DNA of 64,000 nucleotides, taken from contig NC_066268.1 of NCBI RefSeq assembly GCF_905404315.1, positions 11,012,001-11,076,000 of the forward strand. Reading direction: 5' to 3'. Below the pieces are notes generated by a model that did no database searches, was not told where the DNA came from, and worked only from the letters and a program-made list of their open reading frames with translations. This stretch comes from Leptidea sinapis (Eukaryota; Arthropoda; Insecta; Lepidoptera; Pieridae). This document shows, in pieces, positions 1 to 11,352 of the stretch (position 1 is its first letter; every line of letters begins with the position of its first letter). The position numbers and the translations under genes were made by a program.

Positions 1-599
1 TTAATGATCATATTTGGTTTTACTCAGCAAGTAGGTAACACTTATTATTGTCTTTAGAAGATGAACAAATTAAAATGAAAACTTTATTTATTATATATTT
101 ACAAGAGTAATAATATATATTCTATAGACTAGTGTCCTTAATTTACAGTATCTAACAGAACTGACTCAATATCATGCTGCATTGACATGATACCAACATA
201 CATCTGATTTTCAGTAGCCCCTAGGCATCGATTGAATAACTAGTACTTTGGAAATAAAATATATTTTTTATTACTGTTCAATTTTGTTGTTATTTAAAGA
301 CTTAATTATTGGGTTTTCTTGACATCTTTATAATTGCCTCAGTTATTTTGGCAAATATTTATTTGTTTCCCATTAGTAGTATTTCTCATTGATTTTTGAA
401 TGTGTAAAATTATAATTATATAGGTAGAAAGAAGTTTGAAAACTTATGAAAAGGATAAGGTCCATATTTTTTTCATTTGCTATTCTTAAGTACTACTTAA
501 ATCTATCTATGCTGTCTGTACCCTTTAAATTGGCAAATTATAATAAGAATCTGATTATATTGAATTTGTGATTCTCTACCTCAAGATTTATAATTATAA
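1..599. other. AT-rich intergenic sequence, left edge
   Basis: No coding sequence or repeat recognised before the S-B SINE at 600. The short ORF spanning 538-801 is the SINE read on its minus strand. A 5' non-coding exon of Rab5 could lie here or farther upstream. Confidence 0.6.
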
Positions 600-778
600 T
601 TTTATATAATATACTTACTTTAACATACATATAAACATACATAAATACATTTAAACATCCATGACTTGGAAACAAACATCCATATTCATCATATAAATGC
701 TTGCACCTACCGGGATTCGCACCCGAGACCTTTAGCTTAGTAGGTAGGGTCGCTAACCACTCGGCTATACAGGTTGTC
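600..778 (-). mobile_element. tRNA-derived SINE (family S-B), truncated
   Basis: Head ACCTGTATAGCCGAGTGGTT intact; the B box is altered (GGGTGCGAATCCCGG). The distal half (the CCCATAACACAGG part) is missing, and it ends in an AT-rich tail. Confidence 0.8.
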
Positions 779-784
779 GTTGCT

Positions 785-1462
785 ATTATATATTTCACCA
801 CTTATTGTTAAAAGCTAAAATTATCTTAACATAATCTTCCACTGCTAGCCCTGCCTGCTTGCTCTGCTTGTTCTGGTAATGTTGGCTTTGCTATTTTTAT
901 AATTAAAATCAGTATGATAATCATTGTAAAGGGTTCATTTTATTACTTTTTCTATTAAAATACAGTGTTTAGCTTGTGTTTAACTAAATCATTGTTAAGA
1001 ACAACATAAAATGAAGTGTACAGGAACAATTTAAGGAACGGAGTGCAATTATTGTCAGCCGTCATCTATCTGTCATAGAATCTAAATCTTCCATATGAAT
1101 ATGATCTATCTGTTAGACACATCTTATAGAAGCTTCGATGTATGTTTAAATATAAGCAATCTCTAAAGATTGTTGAAAGCTTAACAACAGAAAGGCACAG
1201 ATTTCTAAAAGAACTTTTTTAAAATAAATGTTCAACCAATGTTTAACTTTTTTTTGTAATAACACAGTAGATGTGTGACTTTTATGTATATATTTCCTCT
1301 ACCTAAATAAATGCTTTGAACATATATTGATAGATGCTAATAAACAAAATTAGACTACTTGGATTAATAATAATTATTTTGAAATTCATGTCAGTACATA
1401 TTTTATTTCATCTTGAATTGTATGATTTTATCCAATAATTTATCAATGTTACCAACATAGAC
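785..1462. other. AT-rich sequence, nothing recognised
   Basis: Non-coding, no TIRs or tandem structure seen between the S-B SINE and the first S-A SINE. A Rab5 5' non-coding exon could be hidden here. Confidence 0.5.
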
Positions 1463-1784
1463 CAGTGGGAGGCTCCTTTGCACAGGATGCCGGCTAGATT
1501 ATGGGTACCACAACGGCGCCTATTTCTGCCGTGAAGCAGTAATGTGTAAGCATTACTGTGTTTCGGTCTGAAGGGCGCCGTAGCTAGTGAAATTACTGGG
1601 CAAATGAGACTTAACATCTTATGTCTCAAGGTGACGAGCGCAGTTGTAGTGCCGCTCAGAAGTTTTGGGGTTTTTCAAGACTCCTGAGCAGCAGTGCATT
1701 GTAATGTAATGGGCAGGGCGTATCAATTACCATCAGTTGAACGTCCTGCTCGTCTCGTCCCTTATTTTCATTAAAAAAAAAAAA
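1463..1784 (+). mobile_element. SINE-like family S-A, full copy
   Basis: Begins GTGGGAGGCTCCTTTGCACA and runs through GCCGGCTAGATTATGGGTAC, TTCGGTCTGAAGGGCGCCGT and AGTGCCGCTCAGAA to CTCGTCTCGTCCCTTATTTT and an A-run. At about 320 bp it is one of the fullest of ten or more copies in the window. It has no ORF of its own; ORFs crossing it are chance. I see no clear tRNA-type A and B boxes, so the origin of its head is open. Confidence 0.85.
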
Positions 1785-1837
1785 TGGTTGTCATTTGCTA
1801 CATACCGGAAGATGTAGTGGCGGTAGGCCATGGTGTT

Positions 1838-1910
1838 CTATGGGGGAGGCCTTAGTTCAAAAGTGGTCATCCACTGCCATCTTCCAGCTGAAATGATGAT
1901 GAATGATGAT
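1838..1910 (+). mobile_element. Family G fragment
   Basis: GGGGGAGGCCTTAGTTCAAA AGTGGTCATCCACTGCCATC TTCCAGCTGAAATGATGATG, downstream of the S-A SINE. Typical terminal GATGAT run. Confidence 0.5.
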
Positions 1911-2191
1911 ACAAAAAAATGATTATTTAAACAATCAATGAATAAGTTTTCATTTATCTATGAAATGTGTATAGTAATTAGTACAAGCTGCATATTGGTG
2001 AGCACTATTAATATATTTACTTTCACAGCGTCACTTGTATGTCTAATCCAATAAAAACTATTAAGATCGCCACCCACTCACTGATGTTATGCATGTCTTC
2101 TTACATCATTATGTGATTGTTTTCCGTTGTGTTTGAAAAGCATAAAACGTTGAGGTAATGTTACATTCAGTGAAAAAGAGATATCTATGAT

Positions 2192-2749
2192 TAGAGGCCG
2201 GATTATATGCAAATGCATATTGCATGCTTTTAAATATTTAGTACCTTTACTGTAGCGGTAGTTGCATATTTTAGAAAAAAACAAATATTATTATGCATAT
2301 TTACGCTCGATCTAACCCATCGTTCGATGCTTTTCATAGTACGCCCAAACATTGCACTAAAAAAATTCTGCCCAGTAACCTCAGTAGATGTAGAACACTC
2401 CTTTTCCGTTTACAAAAATTTATTAAGCAATCATAGACACAATTTGTCTACAGAACATGTAGAACAGTACTTAGTAGTACATATTTTTAAAGGTAAATCT
2501 TAAATTTTATTGTTACTTAAGTAACAATCTATTATAATGTAGGTATATTTTGTAATAGATTCTTTCAATAATACGATTGTCAGTACAAGCCTTTATAAAA
2601 TGAAATAAAAATATGACTTTATTTTTTCCTGTTTAATTTTATGCATATTTTGGCCCTTTTTATGGATTTTCATGCATATTTTAGTTATTTTACTTGCATA
2701 TTTGCATGCATATTTTGGGTATTTTTAATAGCTTATAATCCTTTCTCTA
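2192..2749 (+). mobile_element. Non-autonomous hAT element with transposase C-terminal remnant
   Basis: Imperfect 19-bp TIRs (TAGAGGCCGGATTATATGC at 2192-2210; reverse complement TAGAGAAAGGATTATAAGC at 2749-2731) are flanked by near-identical 8-bp target duplications TCTATGAT and CTTATGAT. The ends are rich in the subterminal motif GCATATTTT. Inside, 2372-2503 reads PVTSVDVEHSFSVYKNLLSN, then a short tail to a TAA. That is the C-terminal dimerisation segment of hAT transposases (xxERSFSxxK type). The rest of the transposase is deleted, so it can only move with help from a full element. Confidence 0.85.
2372..2503 (+). pseudogene. hAT transposase C-terminal fragment
   Basis: A 43-codon frame ends at TAA and carries VEHSFSVYKNLLSN and EHVEQYLVVHIFKG, the conserved hAT C-terminal dimer interface. 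There is no start codon and no catalytic region, so it is a relic inside the 558-bp element. Confidence 0.75.
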
Positions 2750-3408
2750 CTTATGATGTTTACTGTCGTCATATTATTTTTTGAAGGTTTTTGTCATTGC
2801 CATACATTGATATCTCATTTTGCACATAATTAGCCCCTTACCACAATATGGAAATTGTAGTAAGTACTCGGTCAATTCAATAACTAAAGAGTTTAATCAA
2901 TTCAACCATTATTATTTGCTAACAGTCTTTTACGAATTTATGTTATAAGGAGAATTAAATTTATAAGATGTCTTCTCATGATATTTTTTTTATGTACTTC
3001 ATTAGTAATTTATTGTTACTTTTTAAAAAGAATGTAAAGCATTGACAAGACATTCATTTATGGAAGTTATTGATAACAGTTAATTTGGCAAGACCTAGAA
3101 CATAACTTTGCTATTGGAAAGTTACTCTGTGAGATATTGTTAAGAACGTAACGTAAACATGGATGTTATGATAATTTAAATAAAACTCTTTTTAATGGAT
3201 CAAAAACTGTGTTTTTAAAATTGTTTTTTGCGTCAAAGTTACTTTTTAATATTATTTTAGCTAACCTGACGTTTCGTGACATTTTCTGAGCACGTTTCCA
3301 GGAGGGACTGTATTTTGTTTAAATGTGTAATACTAGCGTTAATCAGAGAAGATACAACGTAATGATAGTGATTTTTGTTTGGAGTAAATTTGTTTGTATG
3401 TCTTGTGC
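2750..3408. other. Rab5 upstream / intron 1 sequence
   Basis: AT-rich, no ORF of substance. The pyrimidine tract and TTGTGCAG just before 3411 show that at least the right part is intron. Confidence 0.6.
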
Positions 3409-3410
3409 AG

Positions 3411-3658
3411 GCGATGGCTACAAACAGGACCGGTTCGCAGCGGGCGAACGGCGCACCACAGACCAAAGTGTGTCAGTTCAAACTGGTGCTACTGGGCGAG
3501 TCAGCGGTGGGCAAGTCGTCATTGGTGCTGCGCTTCGTGAAGGGCCAATTCCACGAGTACCAGGAGAGCACGATCGGCGCCGCCTTCCTCACGCAGACGC
3601 TGTGCCTCGATGACACTACCGTCAAGTTCGAGATATGGGACACCGCGGGCCAGGAGAG
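3411..3658 (+). CDS. Rab5: Rab5 first coding exon (P-loop, switch I, DTAGQE)
   Basis: The exon opens after a TTGTGCAG acceptor, has a GCG leader of 3 nt, then ATGGCT at 3414. It encodes residues 1-81 plus two bases of Arg82, and ends at donor AG|GTACGG. It is strikingly GC-rich compared with its AT-rich flanks. The alternative longer reading upstream of the acceptor (an ATG at 3375) reads intron sequence and is rejected as the start. Confidence 0.95.
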
Positions 3659-6600
3659 GTACGGTTATACTCCCCTGTAACGTGGACATTACTGGCTGAC
3701 ATCCCCAGCTTTCTCTCATATACAGCCAAACAATCAAACTCAAATAATCTTTATTCAATTTGGCTTAAACTAAGCGCTTTTGAATCGTCAATATATTTCT
3801 TTTACAATTACTGAATTTACCATATGTTCCAACTCAAGTGCCACTCTTTTCAATCAAATAGAGTATTTTACAATGGCTGTAATATACATAACAAATTAGT
3901 TTTGTGAGGTGCTGTATCCAATACATGGATATAGCTTAAATAATATCAAATATTTCATAAAAGTGATAAACAATAAACTGTATAAATATAAATTATCCTA
4001 TATTGGATGCACAACCGATCTATCGGTATGATCGATATGATATCGAACGAACTTCCTTTCGCGACAGTTTGATTAACCCCCTAGACATGACATGTATACC
4101 ATAAAGAAAAGCGTGTGCACCAATATGGATCCCACCAATGCTCTTGTGATTCCTCTCGTGTTCCAGCCTTCACGAAATTCATAGACGGTCGTCTTCACTT
4201 ACCATAAGAGGACTCGCAGACGTCTTTATCCTTCCGTTACATAAAAAAAAATTATGTGCGTAAAAAGTGAAACCTGCAATGTGTATGAACCTCTAAACTG
4301 CATATGAAATCCTGGTACATGTTGATAGGATGGCACATGATTTCAACCGCTATGAAAGACATTACTATCACCGCTACTATATTTATGTTCTCATGGTGTA
4401 TATATAGTAATATGTCGTGCGCATGACGTCACAATATATACTAGTCTAAACAAAATAAGGGCCACTTGATTTTTTTGGCCTCGCTAGCGATAATTTATTT
4501 TTTATGCATTCTCAAGTAGCTGATACTTTATTGTGGTGTTACATTATTTGTTTACACATCTTTTTTGAGCATTCCCGCATAATTGTTTAAAGTGGGTAGT
4601 TTTAGATAATTTATTGTAACCACTTGATTCTACCCGATTTTAAGACGGGTTTCAACTCAGTCAAATTGACCATTCTCTCAGGAACACTGTAAGTTTTGTT
4701 TGACTAGTGGCTGAATTAACATTTTAAAAAAAGTTATGCCGAGAATTCGAAGTCATATGGACTTGTCAACCGTCACTAGGGCCGTAACATTGCTTCAAGA
4801 AGGCCAAAAAAATTTTTTAGTGATGACCGTCGCATTAGGGTCTGGAGGCGTGAAGGTGAGCGATTTTCGAATGCTTGCATCCATGAAAGTGACAGGTTTG
4901 GGGGCCCCAATATTATGGTATGGGGAGGAATCTCTATATCAGGCAGAACCGAGCTGGTAATTCTAAACGAAGGCACAATAACAGCTCAACGTTACATCGA
5001 TGAGGTCATAAGACCCCATGTGGTCTCATATGCACACATATGTACGATAATGCTCGCGCTCATACAGCTAGGGCCACCAGAGAAGCCCTAGAGGAGGCTG
5101 GTATACAGGTGTTGGACCGGCCTGCAAACAGTCCGGATCTAAATCCGATTGAACACATGTGGGACTTACTGAAACGCAGTGTTCGAAGCACAAACCAACC
5201 CGTGCACAATGAATGACAGCTAATAAACGTTCTGATATCAGCTTGAAACAAATTCCTCAAGAAATAGTGGTACACCCGGTGGAGAGTGTACCTTCTAGGC
5301 TTCAAGAGTGCATTAGTAATCGAGGACGGCATACTAGATATTGAAGAAAGTCATAAATCAACCAACATTTTAGGTTTTTATTTTTTCAGATTTTTTTTTC
5401 CTGACTAATTATTTTTGCAAAAATGTTAATTTTTAGAAAAAGTGGAGAAAGTTTTTTTTTAATGCATCATTATTTTATGCTGTCACAATAAAAATCAATC
5501 AATATATCCAATTGAATCATTGATCAACCTTTAAACCTCAAGAATTCATGAGAATACTGTAAAAACGTGGTGGCCCTTATTTTGTTTTCACTAGTATATT
5601 AAGGTATACTCGCGTCATACATAAGACAATCTCTTCGTCAACTATGATCCCCTGGTACCAAAACACTGTATAATGCTTCCTTTGTCATTATTCCCAAGTT
5701 ATTAATTCTCGTTCTTCGTAATATGTCTCATCTAGATAATGTTAACGTGATAACATTAATCATCTCCATATAAATATTAGTATCTTATTTATATTACGTC
5801 TGGGTTGTTGAGCTATTAATATTTACCCCTAACAGGCAATGCACCAATTAGAGGTCAATGTCTCGATCCAACGCAATAAAGGAAAGAACCAAAATAATTT
5901 CTTACGACCTTTATTTACATTAAGGTGTTTGTAATAAACAATATTTAAACGAGTTGGCTGCATTTAATTTAGTGCAGGATACAGTTATACAACTTATTCA
6001 AATATTATTATTGTAAATCTCGGCTCACGGATATGGTATAGTTATCATAATATTGTGTACTAGCTGACCCGGCGTACGTTGTTTTGCCATATAAAGTATA
6101 ATTCACGCGATAGTTTTATAAGTAGTAAAATATTGCCTATATTATAGCCTGTACATCATTTTGTTCTATTGTCAATAGTTTTTGCAGCGCACGCAAAAAT
6201 AGGTTTTCGATTTTACACCTTGTGTTACAAAATAGCAATTTTATTATGGATCCCTAATTTTGAAAAAAAAACATAGCCTCCTTTCTCCTTAACGCCTTCC
6301 TCGATAAATGGACTACCCAACACCGAAAGAATCATTCAAATCGGACCAGTAGTACCAGAGATTAGCGCGTTCAAACAAACAAACAAACACTGCAGCTTTA
6401 TAATATTAGTATAGATTTACATTCATGCAGTTTAGTTTACTACGCAGTACTCCAGCGTACGACGTATCTGTCTGGGGCTCGAAGGTTTCGAAAGTTTCAA
6501 GGAATAATATCTTATATCTTTAAACGAGCAATTCTTGTATATTATCTGAATCTCGGAAACGGCTCCAACGATTTTAATGAAATTTAGTATACAGGTAGTT

Positions 6601-9600
6601 TCGGGGGCGAGAAATCGATCTAGCTAGGTTTCAGTTTTAAAAAAAATGTAGTTTTATCCGTGATTTAATGAGAAACAGCTACAATAACATTAGAATACAA
6701 AGGTAAATTTCGTCACTATATATAATACCTGAGATGGGACATTGGGTGATCCGGAAAGCAGAAGACTCCGGTTCGAATCTAGATGTCCTATTAGGATTTT
6801 TTTGTTAAAGTTTTGTACATTCTTAAAAATGCGAGCAATTCTCGGTCGACCAGATATTGAATATATTATACTGCCATACACCGAAAGAGATGGTAAATTT
6901 ATTTAAAAATATTAACACCGAGGTGACCGTGACCAAGCCGGTGTGGAAACGAAGAAAAACACATTAACCCAGGGATAGAGAAATCACCCATGTAGTAAAT
7001 TTGACCCAAATCATTAGACCCGATTTTGAGATACGCAAAATATATGTATGAACAAGATTTGATCCGTGTTTTTTTTTTATAAATTTTATTTATTTAAGGG
7101 TTAATCTTGTATATAATTTATACGTCTTGATAGAGCCTCTTGCTGCCAGACAAAAGATAAAAACTGGTAGATTTATTACTTTAGTGTGCGTGACAAGCGA
7201 CGTCTTACACTCGCGATTTGTATGTGAGCTTTGTATGTTTATTTGTGTTAGTGTGCGTACATGGCTAAAATAGAGGTTAACAGTCACCCTCAATTTTTTT
7301 CGACGTTTACACAGCTGCCACAGTCAATCCAGGTTTTAAACATAGCTTCAATCAAATACATACCTATTATAATAAAAGCACTATGTACTTTTAAAATTCA
7401 CAGTTTTAAATAAAGATTGAATGGTGTGTGGATCCTTGCGTGCGTGCATTGCTTAAAATAGAGGTTAACTGTCACCCTCAATTTCTTTCGACGTTTTCAC
7501 AGCTGTCACAGTCTATCTAGGTTTTAAAAGGCAAGGCTTCTATCAAATACATACCTATTTACTAATAAAAGCACTATACACTTTTTAAATACACAGTTTA
7601 AAAAAATATTTAATGAATTTAATTTTCATCTGTAAATATAATAATTTGCTGTGTTTGTATTACGTACGATGTCCAGGTAAATTATATGATTAATAATGTT
7701 AGTTAACATGTCGCGCCGGGTTTCAACGCTCGCCATAATAATAATATTGACACACTTTTTACACAAATTATCTTGCCCCCAAATTAAACATTATAGCCTG
7801 TGTTATGGGTTACAAGACAATTATATATTTAATACAATATAGTTACTTAAACATACATAAATACATTTAAACATCCATGGCTCGGAAACAAACATCCATA
7901 TTCATCATATAAATGCTTGCACCTACCGGGATTCGAACCCGGGACCACTAGCTTAGTAGGTAGGATCGCTAACCATTCGGCTATACAGGTCGTCAAATAA
8001 TAGATTGTTTTTTTTCACCAACTCATAAAGGCCTAATCTCCAAACATCTTTAAGCAAAATATCTTCAAGTTCATATTGTACTTGATCGCAAGAAGATAAT
8101 CGTGTGAAATCTGCAAGAAATAACAACTGAAGGTCTAACTAACGTCGCGTACGGTTAATGTATGCATCTTATCGTCATTCAGTAATAAGTTAACGTATTC
8201 ACTATTTTGTATGTATCTCTCGTGATTTGCCGGTCTACTTACGGCCGTTTTCAAATACCTAACTATCCTAAGTTTAATTTACTAGAGGTAGACAAATCTA
8301 TCCTTTGACGCTTACTTACATTTCAATAACCTATCAACGTAAAGCATTGGACTATAACTATATTGGATATAACTGTGGATAGTAAGATCTTGTCATTAAA
8401 TTTCGATAGCAATATGTCCGTGACTAGATAGATCAGAAGATACATAATAGCTTTAAGGGTAAATGTATACACTTCTATAATAAAGTCCCGGCCACTGTTC
8501 AGGCATTATCTATAAATAAATTTAAATGTTTTATAAAAAGATGGCTCTGTCGTAAATCCTATTACTCCACTGCTGAATATCTAAATGACCGGACAGCCTG
8601 GGACTAGATTGTGATTATTTTATAGCGATAGAAATGATTGTACAATATTGTATATTTTTATTGAAAAGAGCGCAAAAACAGCTGTGAGAGTTTCTTGCGC
8701 CGCTTCTTCTCTCTCAGAGCGCCATTTGTTTCCGAAGCGGTAGTAGTATCTAGTAGTTATTAGAAGTGACATCAAAAAGAATTCTAAAGGAATCAATTTT
8801 GAGAAAATAAATGCCTTTTATGCCTTTTACTAGAGATACGTTATTGAAATCGGTCGTTAGCTATATTTGTGTTATGTTCGATATGTTTTAATTAGGATCC
8901 GCAAGGAATGTAGTTGCTCCAACTTCATCACAAACTGGTTCCTTACTGCGTGCGTCAATGAAACTAAGAATTTGTTCTGTATCGAGAACCCGTTTAGTTC
9001 CTCGTCATCTCTTTAGTGTTGAGTGAGCCTTAACTAACGGAAACCCTATAGCCCCGCTGTCGGTCCGTCTGTCAGCAGGTGTTATCTTATAAACCACTAT
9101 CGTTAACTGGGTGAAGTTTTAATAGAATGTGTATTACTATTGACGCTAAGGGCCGCTGCAGACGTGGCGGGTTTTATACGCGAGACGATACGGGAGGTTT
9201 TGGAAAAATCATTACATACAAAATGTGTATGAAAGAGCCTATGTTTTTCTATGAAATTAAGGGACGAGACGAGCAGGTCGTACAGCTAATGGTAATTGAT
9301 ACGCCCTGTACAATGCAGTGCCGCTCAGGATTCTTGAAAAACCCCAAAAATTCTGAGCGGCAGTACAATTGCGCTCGTCACCTTGAGACATAAGATGTTA
9401 AGTCTGATTTGCCCGCCCTTCAGACCGAACACAGTTATTTTTACACATTACTGCTTCACGGCAGAAATAGGCGCCGTTGTGGTACCCATAATCTAGCCGG
9501 CATCCTGTGGAAAGGAGCCTCCCACTGTTGAATAAAATGTGGCGTTCACGGTAAAAATGTCGTCGCCAACGATGTTTAGCACGTCCGTGTTTCCACTACG

Positions 9601-11309
9601 TATTCAGTCACACTTTTCGTTCGGTAGAGAGAAGTAGTGACGTGTCGATGTTGTTCACAACACTAGCACGTTAGATGCGAGTCACTGTCACAGTTCGTAT
9701 TATGGTGCTTCTCAGGATATTATCAAAATAACCCCTTCTACTCGTATCTGTTCATATAAAATATTTATAACTACCGATACCATGCACACCGCGTTTTTTT
9801 TACAATAAAATCACATTTTCTTACACTATTTTAATTTTAATTGAAATTTATGAAGATTTATTTTCTATAAAAGCGTAATTTTTTAAACTATTATTTATTT
9901 TTTTACAAGGAAAATCGGTTTATTTTTGTGCGCGTTCCGCGGCTCATTTACAATATCATCCGTACGAATATCATATATCAGCCATAGTAGCGATTCCAAG
10001 CAACTTCCTTCATTAACAAACATAAACTTGTTATGCCTACTACTAGGCTAAGTCGAGTTAGTAAGTCTTTTGTGGGGCGATGTATATGCTTTTATCTACA
10101 CCCATGCTTTAAATCCTCTATTAAAGATTCTGAAACAGTTAGCTTATTGCCAACATTAAAACTCCCAATGTTCTAATAACCATTACATCATCCAAAAGAG
10201 TGTTGTAATGTTGTACTGAATTTCATAACAACACCCCAATTTTTTTTTCATTCCCTTCATGCTCAAAGAGTTTTAACAGACAGTCACATTCTTTTTGCTC
10301 GATGCGTGGCATCTGTATGAATTTCAAAAAAAGAACATTTTGGTTTACGCGCGTTCCACAAGACCAGAACGTCGCGCGCCGAAAAAAAGTAGGTTAATCG
10401 AATCCCCGCCATTTTCCTTCGATATTTTTATTGTTTTGTTTACAAAAAATGAGCGATTAATTTCCAAAAGAACATAATATTCAAGTGAATTTTAATTATT
10501 GCACTATACAAAATGTAAATTACTACTAAAATAAATAATTCTTTCATTAATACTTAGTTTATTTGTTTATAATCTGTAATTAATGATATTAGGTTACTAT
10601 TAGGACTGGCTGTTTTAATGTTAGCAGTAAGCTAACTGTTTCAGAATCTTTTAGAGGATTCATATTTTGGGTGTAGATAAAGTCTTGTATGCAACTGTTG
10701 ATAATTAGGTATTAAAACACTCATGTGATACTATTATCACACTCGGCTTCGCCTCGTGAGATAAATCCACATTCGTGTTTTAATACCCCTTATTACACAA
10801 CAGTTGCTATAAATAACTATTACAACAAGATCAGAAAATTATTACGTTATTATAACATAAACAACTTTATTATTACGGTAAAGGTTACTATAACATAAAG
10901 ACTTTCTTAATGATTCTCCACAGATTGGGAATGGAGCGACCGCCCTCAGGCTATTAGATAATAAGTTTAACTGTACAGTATAACTTTGTAAACATACTTT
11001 TTGATGAAAAAAAAAGACCGCTGAGTTTGTTGCGCTATTCTTCTCAGGTCTGAGGCGTTATTTTTTAATGGGTGGTAGTTTTTGACTTTCAATAAGTGAT
11101 GTCACATCCTATTTTGAATAAAAATATTTGAATTTGAATTAAAAAAAAATACCCTCAACTCATGATTGATCAGGAGTTTTGAGTAACTGTTACATTGTTT
11201 GTTTACAGGTATCATAGTTTGGCGCCCATGTACTACCGGGGGGCCCAAGCCGCAATAGTTGTATACGACATCACTAATCAGGTGAGTTATCCATATTATT
11301 ATACTTATA

Positions 11310-11352
<43 letters not shown>

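Noticed and set aside
660..780. Possible tRNA genes at the tRNA-like heads (also 7895-7995, 18079-18135, 37802-37865, 44640-44720)
   Set aside because: A and B boxes are present but acceptor stems are not, and the heads recur with shared non-tRNA bodies, so they are SINEs.
3375..3680. Longer Rab5 start at the ATG at 3375
   Set aside because: It lies before the splice acceptor at 3409-3410, reads intron sequence, and the conserved Rab5 N-terminus begins MATNRT at 3414.
6755..6790. tRNA-like B box CCGGTTCGAATCTAGATG
   Set aside because: An isolated B-box match without an A box at proper spacing or a cloverleaf; probably an old SINE trace or chance.
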